A stretch of DNA of 64,000 nt, taken from contig QEVL01000008.1 in assembly GCA_003577305.1 (NCBI GenBank), positions 1 through 64,000 on the forward strand, given 5' to 3'. Under the pieces are notes generated by a model. That model was not told the origin of the DNA. It did not search any database and saw only the letters and a program-made list of their open reading frames with translations. This DNA comes from Burkholderiales bacterium. GTDB lineage: Bacteria > Pseudomonadota > Gammaproteobacteria > Burkholderiales > Burkholderiaceae_E. This document shows positions 23,858-36,055 of the stretch, one piece after another. Every line of letters begins with the position of its first letter. Position 1 is the first letter of the stretch. The translations under genes were made by a program, and so were the position numbers.

Positions 23858-24111
23858 ACCCAATACACCACGTCGCTGTCGAGAATGCGCGCGGCGAGCT
23901 GCGCCGCGCGGCCGGCTTCGCCGAGGCCGGCAACCGGCACCTCGGCGAAATCGAGCGCCTCGAGCTGCTCGTCGATCGCAGGCCCCGACGGCATCGCGCC
24001 CCACACCGCCACTTCGATGCGATCGTCGAGCAGCATCAGGCCGGCGGCCATTCTCAGGGCCTCCGCCTTGTTGCGCGCCGCGACCATCAGGATGCGTTTC
24101 GGTTCCGCCAT
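23854..24111 (-). CDS. DsrE/TusD-like small protein
   Basis: An 85-residue protein beginning PKRILMVAARNKAEALRMAA and containing EVAVWGAMPSG, which is the DsrE-fold pattern (a strand, a helix, then the strand that usually precedes the active Cys loop). No cysteine is present, so it is probably a structural partner of the Cys-containing DsrE encoded next to it. Located 10 bases after that gene; its stop overlaps the 67-residue gene. Confidence 0.65.
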   Translation of the reverse strand: MAEPKRILMVAARNKAEALRMAAGLMLLDDRIEVAVWGAMPSGPAIDEQLEALDFAEVPVAGLGEAGRAAQLAARILDSDVVYWV

Positions 24112-24121
24112 GCGCCGTCTC

Positions 24122-24433
24122 TCAGAACACCAGCACCCGGTCGCACGCGTGCGCGAGCTGGGCGTTCTGGTACTGGCCGCCGAAGACGATCGGCCCCGCG
24201 AGCTGCTCGCGCCCGAAACGCCCCGCCGCGTAGAGCTCGACACTGTGTTCGCAGACCGAAACCGTGCCCGGTCGCGCACGCGCGCGCTCGAGGAACGCGG
24301 CGTCGGCGAGCAGGTTCACGCCGGTGTCGGTGAGGAAGCACTGCGCCTGCCAGCCGCGCGCGAACGCGGCGTCGAGCAGCCCGCTCGCGTGCGCGGCGAA
24401 TGCTTCGTCGGTGATCACGATTCCGAGGCGCAT
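24122..24433 (-). CDS. DsrE/DsrF-family sulfur-relay protein
   Basis: A 103-residue DsrE-fold protein: RLGIVITDEAFAAHASGLLD at the start, AQCFLTDTGVNLL, VSVCEHSVELYAAG, then GQYQNAQLAHACDRVLVF. Cysteines in AQC and VCEHS are candidates for carrying persulfide. DsrE-type proteins accept sulfur from TusA in sulfur-oxidising bacteria and in tRNA thiolation. It begins 3 bases after the TusA stop, pointing to direct partnership. Confidence 0.8.
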   Translation of the reverse strand: MRLGIVITDEAFAAHASGLLDAAFARGWQAQCFLTDTGVNLLADAAFLERARARPGTVSVCEHSVELYAAGRFGREQLAGPIVFGGQYQNAQLAHACDRVLVF

Positions 24434-24436
24434 CGC

Positions 24437-24688
24437 TCAGGCCTTGCGGATCTTCCACGCGAACGAGCCAGCGTCTTCGCGGCGATCGATCAGTTCGTCG
24501 CCTTCGGTCTCGCACATCGCCATGATCGACTCGCCCGACGAGGGGTTGTCGAACAGCACGGTGAGCACGTCGCCGCTCGCCATCTTCTGCAGGGCCTTCT
24601 TCGTGTACATCTGCGGATGCGGGCAGGTGTAGCCGCAGACGTCGAGCTTCCACTCGTGGTCGCCGACCCGGTCGAAAGTCATTGCCAT
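24437..24688 (-). CDS. TusA/SirA-family sulfur carrier
   Basis: An 83-residue protein with the TusA active-site pattern C-x2-T-C-P-H-P (about residues 18-25, CGYTCPHP) and the later VLTVLFDNPSSGESI strand. The CPxP cysteine carries persulfide or perselenide and delivers it to DsrE-type partners. Second TusA copy of the operon; sandwiched between the YeeE transporter and DsrE. Confidence 0.88.
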   Translation of the reverse strand: MAMTFDRVGDHEWKLDVCGYTCPHPQMYTKKALQKMASGDVLTVLFDNPSSGESIMAMCETEGDELIDRREDAGSFAWKIRKA

Positions 24689-24724
24689 CGCCGATCTCCT
24701 TTCTCGTTCAGCAGGCGCGCGGCT

Positions 24725-26164
24725 TCAGAGCGCCGACGCCTCGTTGCGCGCCGCGCTCCATTCCATCCACCACGCGAACGCCTTGACGCCGACCCAGGCA
24801 CCCGCGGCCATGCCGAGCAGGAACACCCAGCCGCTCGGGTCGCCGTTGGTCACCGTGGCGAAGAAGGCGCCGATGTTGCAGCCCATGCCGATGCGCGCGC
24901 CGATGCCCATCAGCGTGCCGCCGGCCAGCGCGAACACCGCCGATTCGAGGTTCGGGAACTTCCACTTGAATTCGCGCCGGGACAGTGCCATCGCCGCGGC
25001 GCCCAGGATGATGCCGATCGACATGAACCCGGGCGCGTTCAACAACGGGTTGGGCAGGCCGTTGTCGAGGCCGAAGTAGATGTTGTCGGCGCCCATCAGG
25101 CCGAGCTTGTTCAGCAGCCAGCCGCCCCACTGGGCTTCCTGGGTGGTGATGTACCAGTAGCCGGGGTCGAACACCGTCTCCTGGATCGACAGGCCGCTGG
25201 TGTAGCCCATCGCCGCCAGCAGTTCGCCGAAGTTGAAGATCTCGTAGTGGTTGCGCAGCGCGCCGGTGACCCACATGTGAAGGCCGGCGAGCACGCCGAG
25301 CCCGACGCCCGCGATCGCGGTGTTCTTCGACGAAGTGAACATCGACCAGATGCCGGTCAGCTCGTCGGCGAACGAAGGCGCGGTCTTCTTCGCGCGGCGC
25401 ATGTAGCCCTTGCGGTAGTAGCGCAGGTAGAGCACGAGAAGGATCACCGCCACCGGGATGATCGCGGTGAGCAGCGTGTTGGCGAGCAGGATGCCGGCCG
25501 GCGTGGCGCCGGCACCCAGCGCCTCGGCGGTGGTGGTGCCCTTCAGGTCCCAGATGTGGCCCGCGGTGAAGATGTCGAACCAGCCGCGGGTGACGCTCAA
25601 CTCCGCGGGCATGTCCTTCGCGGCGGCCGAGGCCACCCACGAGGACGGGACCAGCGAGTCCCACCAGCCGCTCGCGCTCACCACGATCGCCTGCGAAAAC
25701 GAGATCGCCACGATCACCAGCATCGCGTTCAGGTTGCCTTCGCCGGCCTTGTAGAGCGACCCGGACGCACAGCCTCCGGTGAAGACGATCCCGAATCCGA
25801 AGATCGCGCCGCCGACGAGCACGTGCCAGCCGAGCACGTTCGGGTGGAACGTGCTGAACCCGCTCAGCGTCACGATCGCCGCGACCAGCGCGTACAACGC
25901 GACCGCGATCATCATCCCGACCGCCATCCGCGGCACGCCCACCGCGAACAGGTCGCGCACCGCCGAGGCCATGCAGAAGCGCCCGTACTGGAGCAGCGCA
26001 CCGTAGGCGAGGCCGAACCACGCATAGACGAGCAGGTAGACGAAGCGCGTGTCGATCGACAGCGCCCATGCCGAGCCGAGCACCACCAGCGCCACGACCC
26101 CGAGCGCCCGGCGATTCGCGCGTCGACGAAGTTCGCCGGCGTCCTGCGTCTGCATGTTCACCAT
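24725..26164 (-). CDS. YeeE/YedE-family sulfur-compound transporter
   Basis: A 479-residue polytopic inner-membrane protein with about ten transmembrane helices. The conserved cysteine motifs of the family are present: GRFCMASAVRDLF near residue 81, GGCASGSLYKAGEG near residue 130 and, in the C-terminal repeat, GIGARIGMGCNIGAFF. YeeE/YedE proteins import thiosulfate or related compounds, and YedE homologues occur in selenium metabolism; cysteines form the path. Flanked on both sides by TusA genes, so imported sulfur or selenium is probably passed straight to TusA. Confidence 0.88.
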   Translation of the reverse strand: MVNMQTQDAGELRRRANRRALGVVALVVLGSAWALSIDTRFVYLLVYAWFGLAYGALLQYGRFCMASAVRDLFAVGVPRMAVGMMIAVALYALVAAIVTLSGFSTFHPNVLGWHVLVGGAIFGFGIVFTGGCASGSLYKAGEGNLNAMLVIVAISFSQAIVVSASGWWDSLVPSSWVASAAAKDMPAELSVTRGWFDIFTAGHIWDLKGTTTAEALGAGATPAGILLANTLLTAIIPVAVILLVLYLRYYRKGYMRRAKKTAPSFADELTGIWSMFTSSKNTAIAGVGLGVLAGLHMWVTGALRNHYEIFNFGELLAAMGYTSGLSIQETVFDPGYWYITTQEAQWGGWLLNKLGLMGADNIYFGLDNGLPNPLLNAPGFMSIGIILGAAAMALSRREFKWKFPNLESAVFALAGGTLMGIGARIGMGCNIGAFFATVTNGDPSGWVFLLGMAAGAWVGVKAFAWWMEWSAARNEASAL

Positions 26165-26204
26165 CTCCTCTTCCAGTGCGTGCGCACGCCGCGCCCGTCC
26201 GCGC

Positions 26205-26522
26205 TCAGGCGCTGCGGCGCAGGTAGATGCGCCAGTGCCCGGTTTCGCGAACGCTCGCCAGGTGCTCGCAGTCGAGCTTCATCGCCAGCGCCGGAAACCC
26301 TTCGGCCGCCGCCGCGTTGTCAGTGAGCACTTCGACGACCTCCCCCACGCCAATCTCGCCGACGACCTTGACGGTCAGCAGTTGCGGGCGCGGGCACATC
26401 TCGCCCAGGCAGTCGATCGACCGGGCCACGGCCACCGTGCCCCGGCCCGGCAGATCGACGATCCGCAACACGGAAACCGGGGGATTGGGCCGCCTCCACA
26501 GGAGGCGGTCAAACCAGCCCAT
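26205..26522 (-). CDS. TusA-family sulfur carrier (first gene of operon)
   Basis: A 105-residue protein with the TusA motif DCLGEMCPRPQL (about residues 37-48) and the following VLTDNAAAAEGFPALA. It has about 30 extra N-terminal residues (WFDRLLWRRPNPP) that may form a membrane-associating helix. ATG 26522 lies 31 bases after the predicted start of a sigma-54 transcript. Distinct in sequence from the second TusA of the operon. Confidence 0.85.
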   Translation of the reverse strand: MGWFDRLLWRRPNPPVSVLRIVDLPGRGTVAVARSIDCLGEMCPRPQLLTVKVVGEIGVGEVVEVLTDNAAAAEGFPALAMKLDCEHLASVRETGHWRIYLRRSA

Positions 26523-26563
26523 GGCTCATCCCTTCGCTTTCCGCAGTTCGACGCAGGGCTACA

Positions 26564-26579
26564 AGCAGGCAGCGTGCCA
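26564..26579 (-). promoter_or_regulatory. Sigma-54 promoter (-24/-12) of the sulfur/cytochrome operon
   Basis: On the minus strand TGGCACG-N4-CTGCT, one base off the TGGCACG-N4-TTGCW consensus, with the required 10-base gap between GG and GC. Predicted start near 26553, about 31 bases before the TusA ATG. Confidence 0.8.
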
Positions 26580-26645
26580 ACACGGAAACCCCCTTGAGAA
26601 ACAATCGCTTGCCGGAGAACGCCGGGGCGGGCGAGAAGTGAAAAA

Positions 26646-26679
26646 TGCAATCCGCCACCGACTGCGGTGAATTACGCAA
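26646..26679. promoter_or_regulatory. Possible upstream activator site for the sigma-54 promoter
   Basis: An imperfect dyad, TGCAATCCGC-N8-GCGGTGAATTACGCA, lies about 95-125 bases upstream of the predicted transcript start, the usual distance for NtrC-type activators. Symmetry is incomplete, so this is tentative. Confidence 0.35.
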
Positions 26680-26709
26680 CGGCGGGCGGGAGGCCGGGCG
26701 GCCGCCGCG

Positions 26710-27000
26710 TCAGCCGAAGCCCGCCTCCCGCTGGTGACGCACCGGCAATACTTCGACGCGGTCGGCGCCGAGCCCATGACGGTACAGGGCGACGTAGCCG
26801 CTTCTGCCACGGCCGATGACCAGCTCGCGCAGGGCCGCATCGACGGGCCGACCGATCTGCGGGTGGCGCTCCAACACGGTCAGCGCGTCGAGGATCGCTT
26901 CCAGCGCCTCGCCGGGGTTACCTGCTGGTGCCTCGCGCAGGAAATCGGCGATGCGCTCCAGATCGGCGAGCGCGCGAGCGCTCATCACGACCTGTGTCAT
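26710..27000 (-). CDS. ParE/RelE-family toxin
   Basis: A 96-residue protein with the ParE plan: ARALADLERIADFLREA at the N-terminus, a helix with ILDALTVLERHPQIGRPV, then RELVIGRGRSGYVALYR and a final EVLPVRHQREAGF. Toxin of a type II pair; follows its antitoxin by 26 bases. ParE toxins poison gyrase, RelE toxins cleave mRNA; sequence does not decide. Confidence 0.85.
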   Translation of the reverse strand: MTQVVMSARALADLERIADFLREAPAGNPGEALEAILDALTVLERHPQIGRPVDAALRELVIGRGRSGYVALYRHGLGADRVEVLPVRHQREAGFG

Positions 27001-27026
27001 GGGGTCGGCCCCGGACGAGGCCAGGG

Positions 27027-27347
27027 TCAGCCGCGCGCCGGCCGTGCACGTTTGCCGGCTTTCGCGGCCGCTTCGGACACCGGCGCAGGAGCCTTCGTTC
27101 GGCTGCCGGCAAGCCTCGAGCGAAGGTATGCAGCCACCTCGTCCATGGCAAAGACGGGGCCGCCGGCGTCGATCTCCGCCGCGCTATCGCGCGCTTCGTG
27201 GATGAACGCCTGCCGCAGATCGGCCAGCACCACCTGTGCCTGCAAGGCTTCGACCATCCAGGCATGCGGCGTCTTTCCCGCAGCGGCGGCTAGCGGGGCG
27301 ATGCGCGCCCTGAGATCGGCCGGGAGCTTCAGCGTGGTGGTGGACAT
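27027..27347 (-). CDS. Ribbon-helix-helix antitoxin
   Basis: A 106-residue protein with an N-terminal ribbon-helix-helix (TLKLPADLRARIAPLAAAAG, then KTPHAWMVEALQAQV) that binds DNA as a dimer, and a long Lys/Ala/Pro-rich tail. Located directly upstream of the ParE/RelE toxin. A 22-bp inverted repeat upstream is its likely operator. Confidence 0.85.
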   Translation of the reverse strand: MSTTTLKLPADLRARIAPLAAAAGKTPHAWMVEALQAQVVLADLRQAFIHEARDSAAEIDAGGPVFAMDEVAAYLRSRLAGSRTKAPAPVSEAAAKAGKRARPARG

Positions 27348-27369
27348 GACGCGCGAGACCGTCGCAATG

Positions 27370-27391
27370 AGGTGTCAACAAGGTAACACCT
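27370..27391. promoter_or_regulatory. Operator of the chromosomal toxin-antitoxin pair
   Basis: Inverted repeat AGGTGT-N10-ACACCT, 23 bases upstream of the antitoxin start. Confidence 0.5.
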
Positions 27392-27463
27392 GGGCGGGTG
27401 GCGGTCAATCGACCGGAGGCATCGGCCGCAGGCGTCGGCTCGACGCCCCCGCCATCGCCCCGT

Positions 27464-28042
27464 TCACGCGAACGGCCGTACGCCGATCAGCGGGCCGTGC
27501 AGGTACAGCGCGAACACGAACCAGGCGAGCACCCCGAGCACCACCGAAGTGAGGTCGTTGCCGAGCGCGCCGGCGCCACGCTTTGCGCCAGCCGCGCGGT
27601 CGCGCCGCCGCAGCGCCGCGAAAGCGACGATCGACCAGGCGAGGAAGGCGCCGAACAGCACCAGGTCGGCCAGGCTGCCGTTGGACAGCAGATGCGCGAA
27701 AGCCCAGAGCTTCACGCCCGCGACCATCGGGTGCCCGACCAACGCACGGATGCGGCTGCGCGGCACGTAGGCGGCCACGATCAGCACGAACGACAGCAGC
27801 GTGAAGAGCGATGCCGCATGACGACCCCAGGCCGGCGGCTGCCACAACTCGAGCGGCGCGGCGCGGGCGAGCCCGAAGCCCCAGACGATCAGCACGAGGC
27901 CGGCCAGCGAGGCCAGGGAATACAGGCCCTTCCAGGCGCCCTCGCCGATCGCGGCCACGCGCGCATCGCGCCAGCCGCCCGCCACGATGCGCACCGAGTG
28001 GGTGCCGAGGAACAGGATCAGTCCGAGGATCAGCGCGGTCAT
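27464..28042 (-). CDS. NnrU-family membrane protein
   Basis: A 192-residue protein with five or six hydrophobic segments. The first helix (ALILGLILFLGTHSVRIV) and GHPMVAGVKLWAFAHLLSNG are characteristic of NnrU, related to isoprenylcysteine methyltransferases and found near denitrification genes in some bacteria. No denitrification genes are nearby, so its role here is unknown. Divergent from the carbonic anhydrase gene. Confidence 0.8.
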   Translation of the reverse strand: MTALILGLILFLGTHSVRIVAGGWRDARVAAIGEGAWKGLYSLASLAGLVLIVWGFGLARAAPLELWQPPAWGRHAASLFTLLSFVLIVAAYVPRSRIRALVGHPMVAGVKLWAFAHLLSNGSLADLVLFGAFLAWSIVAFAALRRRDRAAGAKRGAGALGNDLTSVVLGVLAWFVFALYLHGPLIGVRPFA

Positions 28043-28120
28043 GGTTGCCGAGTGTATGCGAAACACGCGCCCGTCCCGAAGGTTTTCCGCGCGCGTCGCC
28101 GCCGTGGGAAAATCCGCGTC

Positions 28121-28765
28121 ATGCGCGTCCTCCAGCACCTCTTCGACAGCAACAAGGCCTGGTCCGAGCGGGTCCGCCACGACGATCCGCAGTTCTTCGA
28201 GCGGCTGTCGCAGCAACAATCGCCGCGCTACCTGTGGATCGGCTGCGCCGACAGTCGCGTGCCGGCCAACGAGATCATCGGGCTGCCGCCGGGCGAAGTG
28301 TTCGTGCATCGCAACGTGGCCAACGTGGTGGTGCACACCGACCTGAACTGCCTGTCGGTGATGCAGTTCGCGATCGACCTGCTGAAAGTGGAGCACCTGA
28401 TGGTGGTGGGCCACTACGGCTGCGGCGGCGTGCGCGTGGCGCTGCGCGGCGAACGCATCGGGCTGGCCGACCACTGGATCGGCCACGTGAAGGACGTCTA
28501 CGAACGGCACGAGGCGCGCATCCGGGCGCTGTACCACGAGTCGCACCAGATCGACCGGCTGTGCGAGCTGAACGTGATCGAGCAGGTGCACAACGTCTGC
28601 CAGTCGACGATCGTGCGCGACGCCTGGGATCGCGGACAGGCGCTGTCGGTGCACGGCTGGATCTACGGCCTGAACAACGGCCTGCTGCGCGACCTCGGCG
28701 TGACCGCGCAGAACCGCAAGGAGGCCGCCGAGCGCTACGAGGCGGCGATCCAGGCGCTCACATGA
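28121..28765 (+). CDS. can: Beta-class carbonic anhydrase
   Basis: A 214-residue enzyme that interconverts CO2 and bicarbonate. Zinc ligands are visible in WIGCADSRVPAN (C and D) and HYGCGG (H and C), as in Escherichia coli Can. ATG 28121 gives the normal N-terminus (RVLQHLFDSNKAWSERVR). It may be cotranscribed with the D-amino-acid dehydrogenase 64 bases downstream. Confidence 0.95.
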   Translation: MRVLQHLFDSNKAWSERVRHDDPQFFERLSQQQSPRYLWIGCADSRVPANEIIGLPPGEVFVHRNVANVVVHTDLNCLSVMQFAIDLLKVEHLMVVGHYGCGGVRVALRGERIGLADHWIGHVKDVYERHEARIRALYHESHQIDRLCELNVIEQVHNVCQSTIVRDAWDRGQALSVHGWIYGLNNGLLRDLGVTAQNRKEAAERYEAAIQALT

Positions 28766-28829
28766 GCCGCCGCCGCGAGCGTGTGCACGCGAGCGCCCCG
28801 ATCCCGACCGGGCCCGCCGGATCGCCGCG

Positions 28830-30134
28830 ATGAGAGTCCTCGTGCTCGGCGCCGGCGTGGTCGGCGTGGCCAGCGCCTGGTTCCTGAGCCGGCTCGGTTT
28901 CGAGGTCAGCGTGGTCGACCGGCAGAACGAACCGGCAGCCGAGACCAGTTTCGCCAACGGCGGCCAGATCTCGGTGAGCCATGCCGAGCCCTGGGCCAAC
29001 CCGGCCGCGCCGATGAAGATCCTGCGCTGGGTGGGCCGGCGCGACGCACCGCTGCTGTTCCGGTTGCAGCCCGACCCCGCGCAGTGGCGCTGGGGCCTGG
29101 CGTTCCTGCGCGAATGCACGCGCGAGCGCGCACGCCACAACATCGCGCAACTGGTGCGGCTCGGCCTGTACAGCCGCGCGACGCTGCAGGCGCTGCGCCG
29201 CGAGACCGGCATCGCCTACGACGAGCGCAGCCGCGGCATCCTGCACTTCTACACCAGCGCGGCCGAGTTCGAGGCTGCGCAGGCGCCGGCGCGGCTGATG
29301 AGCGAACTCGGCTGCACGCGGCGCGTCGTCTCGGCCGACGAGGCCGTGGCGATCGAGCCGGCGTTGCGCCGGGCGCGGCCGATGCTCGTGGGGGCCACCT
29401 ACACCGAGGCCGACGAGTCGGGCGACGCGTGCCGGTTCACGCGCGAGCTCGCGGCGAGGTGCCGCGCATGCGGCGTGCGCTTCCTGATGGCGCACCGCGT
29501 CACCGCGCTGCGCGCCGCGGGCAGGCGCATCGAACAGGTCGAGGCCATCGACGCCGAGGGCCGCTACCTGCGGCTCGAAGCCGATCGCTACGTGCTCGCG
29601 CTGGGCTGCGACAGCGCGCGGCTCGCCGCGCCGCTCGGTCTGCGCCTGAACATCTATCCCGCCAAGGGCTACTCGCTCACGATGCCGGTGCGCGAGGCCG
29701 CGCTCGCGCCCGAGGTCTCGCTCACCGACGACGAGCACAAGCTCGTGTTCTCGCGGCTCGGCGATCGGCTGCGCATCGCCGGCACCGCCGAACTCGGCCG
29801 CCGCGATCGCGCGCTCGACCACCACCGCTGCGCGGCGATCCTGCGCCGGGTCGAGCAACTGTTTCCCGGCGCGGGCGACACCTCGCAGCTCGACTACTGG
29901 AGCGGACTGCGGCCGGCGACCCCATCGAACCTGCCCTGGATCGGCGCGACCCGCTACGACAACCTGTACCTGAACACCGGACACGGAACCCTCGGCTGGA
30001 CGCAGGCCTGCGGCAGCGGCCGGGCGCTCGCCGACCTGATCGCGGGGCGCCGGCCGGAAGTCGACTTCGCGTTCTGCGGAGCGCCGCCCGCACGGTCGTC
30101 GGCCGCGGCCGGCTGTGAGAACATCTGCGCATGA
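28830..30134 (+). CDS. dadA: FAD-dependent D-amino-acid dehydrogenase
   Basis: A 434-residue flavoprotein: FAD motif VLGAGVVGVASAWFLSRLG at residues 4-22, SFANGGQISVSHAEPWANP, the substrate-domain marker IYPAKGYSLTMPV and the C-terminal NTGHGTLGWTQACGSGRALA typical of DadA. It oxidises D-amino acids to 2-oxo acids and feeds electrons to the respiratory chain. Its TGA overlaps the next ATG. A paralogue with another amine substrate cannot be excluded. Confidence 0.85.
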   Translation: MRVLVLGAGVVGVASAWFLSRLGFEVSVVDRQNEPAAETSFANGGQISVSHAEPWANPAAPMKILRWVGRRDAPLLFRLQPDPAQWRWGLAFLRECTRERARHNIAQLVRLGLYSRATLQALRRETGIAYDERSRGILHFYTSAAEFEAAQAPARLMSELGCTRRVVSADEAVAIEPALRRARPMLVGATYTEADESGDACRFTRELAARCRACGVRFLMAHRVTALRAAGRRIEQVEAIDAEGRYLRLEADRYVLALGCDSARLAAPLGLRLNIYPAKGYSLTMPVREAALAPEVSLTDDEHKLVFSRLGDRLRIAGTAELGRRDRALDHHRCAAILRRVEQLFPGAGDTSQLDYWSGLRPATPSNLPWIGATRYDNLYLNTGHGTLGWTQACGSGRALADLIAGRRPEVDFAFCGAPPARSSAAAGCENICA

Positions 30135-31174
30135 AGGCGCCCGACCCCGGCACCCTGCCCGACATCGGTACCGCACCCGACCCCGGCACCGCGCGCGAGA
30201 TCCGGCCCGGCGTGCTCTGGATCCGCATGCCGCTGCCGTTCGCGCTGAACCACATCAACGTGTACGCGCTCGCCGACGGCGACGGCTGGACGATCGTCGA
30301 CACCGGCGTGCGCACCGAGGCGACGGCGGCGGCCTGGCAGCAACTGCTCGGCGGCTCGCTCGGCGCACGCCCGATCCGGCGCGTGCTGGTCACCCACATG
30401 CATCCGGACCACGTCGGCATGGCCGGCTGGCTCACCCGCAAGTTCGATTGCCGGCTGTGGATGACGCGGCTCGAGTACCTCACCTGCCGCGTGCTGGTGG
30501 CCGACACCGGCCGCGAAGCGCCCGAAGACGGCATCGAGTTCTATCGTCGCGCGGGCTGGGACGACGCCGCGCTCGAACAGTATCGCGCGCGCTTCGGCAG
30601 CTTCGGCAAGGGCGTCTACCGGCTGCCCGACAGCTATCGCCGGATCGTCGACGGCGAGACGATCCGCATCGGCGCGCACGACTGGACGGTCGTCGTCGGT
30701 CACGGCCATTCGCCGGAGCACGCCTGCCTGCACTGCGCCGAGCTCGGGCTGCTGGTTTCGGGCGACCAGGTGCTGCCGCGCATCTCGTCGAACGTGTCGG
30801 TGTTCCCCACCGAACCCGACGCCGATCCGCTGGGCGACTGGCTCCACTCGCTCGAACGCATCCGGCGCACGCTGCCCGACGACCTGCTGGTGCTGCCGGC
30901 GCACAACGAGCCGTTCGCCGGCCTGCACTCGCGGCTCGACTCGCTGGTCAACGGCCATCGGCGCGGACTGGAGCGGCTGCGCAATGCGCTGGCCGAGCCG
31001 AAGCGCGTGGTCGACCTGTTCGGCGCGCTGTTCGCGCGCGACGCGCGCAGCGACGCGCATCTGCTCAGCCTCGCCACCGGCGAGTGCATCGCGCACCTGA
31101 ACTACCTGCGCGCGCGCGGCGAAGTCGTCGTCGAGGCCGACGCAAACCGCATCGACTGGTATCGAGGCGCCTGA
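30131..31174 (+). CDS. Metallo-beta-lactamase-fold hydrolase
   Basis: A 347-residue protein with the metal-binding motif THMHPDHVG (about residues 94-102), VGHGHSPEHACL, SGDQVLP and a C-terminal helical extension, resembling glyoxalase-II-like or lactonase-like enzymes of Burkholderiales. Coupled to the D-amino-acid dehydrogenase by ATGA overlap, so it may act on a product of that pathway. The first 20 residues repeat PDPGT/PDIGT and look disordered. Confidence 0.85.
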   Translation: MKAPDPGTLPDIGTAPDPGTAREIRPGVLWIRMPLPFALNHINVYALADGDGWTIVDTGVRTEATAAAWQQLLGGSLGARPIRRVLVTHMHPDHVGMAGWLTRKFDCRLWMTRLEYLTCRVLVADTGREAPEDGIEFYRRAGWDDAALEQYRARFGSFGKGVYRLPDSYRRIVDGETIRIGAHDWTVVVGHGHSPEHACLHCAELGLLVSGDQVLPRISSNVSVFPTEPDADPLGDWLHSLERIRRTLPDDLLVLPAHNEPFAGLHSRLDSLVNGHRRGLERLRNALAEPKRVVDLFGALFARDARSDAHLLSLATGECIAHLNYLRARGEVVVEADANRIDWYRGA

Positions 31175-31241
31175 AGGCCTGCTGCGAACCCGCTGCCGCG
31201 CGACGCGGCTGCCGCAGCGCACCCCCCGTTCGGGTTGCCGA

Positions 31242-32174
31242 TCAGGCGCCGGCCAGCCGGCTCTCCTGTGCCCTGATCAACGCGACGACCATGTCGTTCG
31301 TCGCAGTCGGCACGCCGACCTCGGCGCCGAGGCGCGAAACCGCGCCGTTGATCGCGTCGACCTCGCCGCGCCGGCCGGCCATCGCGTCGAGCAGCATCGA
31401 CGGGCGGGCGTCGGGGATCTTCGAGCCGAGGTGCTTCACGTGCCCGATCGGATCGGGGAGATCGAGGTTCACCCCCAGCGCACCGGCGACTGCGACCGCC
31501 TCGCGCGAACACGCGCTGGCAATGCGCCAGGCGTCTTCGTTCGCGATGATCTGGCCGATCGTCAGGCCGGTGAGACACGCGGTACCGGAATAGGCGGCGT
31601 TCATGATCAGCTTCTTCCAGACCATCGAGGCGATGTCGTCGTGCAGCGCCACCCTGAACCCGGACGAGCGCCAGATCTCGGCCGACGCAGCGAGGTCTTC
31701 GGGCGGCAGCCCGGCGCAGCTTCCGAACCAGGTGACTTCCATGCCGTTGTGGTGCGCGTGGCCCCACTCGGGAATCGACGCACCGTAGCCGCCGACCACG
31801 CCGACCGCCAGGCGATCGGGATCGATGTGCCGGGCCACGCGCTCGGGCGAGCCGAGGCCGTTCTGGATCGTCTGGACCACGGTCGAGGGACCGATCAGCG
31901 GCTTGCTCGATTCGGCGGCGTCTTCGACGTCGTACGACTTGGTCGCGATGACGACCAGGTCGCAGGGCCCGATGCCCTCGGTGGTCACCGAAGCGCTGGC
32001 CAGCCCGACGGTCCGGTCGCCGCTGAAGCCGCTCACGCGCAGCCCGTGCGCATTGATCGCGTCGACGTGGGGTTGCCAGCGCGTGACTGCGTGCACCACG
32101 TGCCCGGCCGACGCCATCAGGCCTGCGTAGACCGAGCCCATGGCCCCGCAGCCCACGATCGCCACTTTCGCCAT
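31242..32174 (-). CDS. panE: 2-Dehydropantoate 2-reductase family
   Basis: A 310-residue NADP-dependent reductase: nucleotide-binding VAIVGCGAMGSVYAGLMASA at the N-terminus, catalytic Lys in WKKLIMNAAYSG, and the helical C-terminal domain. In pantothenate synthesis it makes pantoate, though many genomes carry several paralogues with other 2-oxo acid substrates. It follows gyrB by 36 bases on the same strand. Confidence 0.8.
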   Translation of the reverse strand: MAKVAIVGCGAMGSVYAGLMASAGHVVHAVTRWQPHVDAINAHGLRVSGFSGDRTVGLASASVTTEGIGPCDLVVIATKSYDVEDAAESSKPLIGPSTVVQTIQNGLGSPERVARHIDPDRLAVGVVGGYGASIPEWGHAHHNGMEVTWFGSCAGLPPEDLAASAEIWRSSGFRVALHDDIASMVWKKLIMNAAYSGTACLTGLTIGQIIANEDAWRIASACSREAVAVAGALGVNLDLPDPIGHVKHLGSKIPDARPSMLLDAMAGRRGEVDAINGAVSRLGAEVGVPTATNDMVVALIRAQESRLAGA

Positions 32175-32210
32175 CCGATCCGTCTCCTGTGCGCCCAGTG
32201 ATCGCAGTGC

Positions 32211-36055
<3,845 letters not shown>

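Noticed and set aside
26523..26709. tRNA or small RNA gene upstream of the TusA operon
   Set aside because: No cloverleaf or strong hairpin was seen; the region is explained by the sigma-54 promoter and possible activator site.
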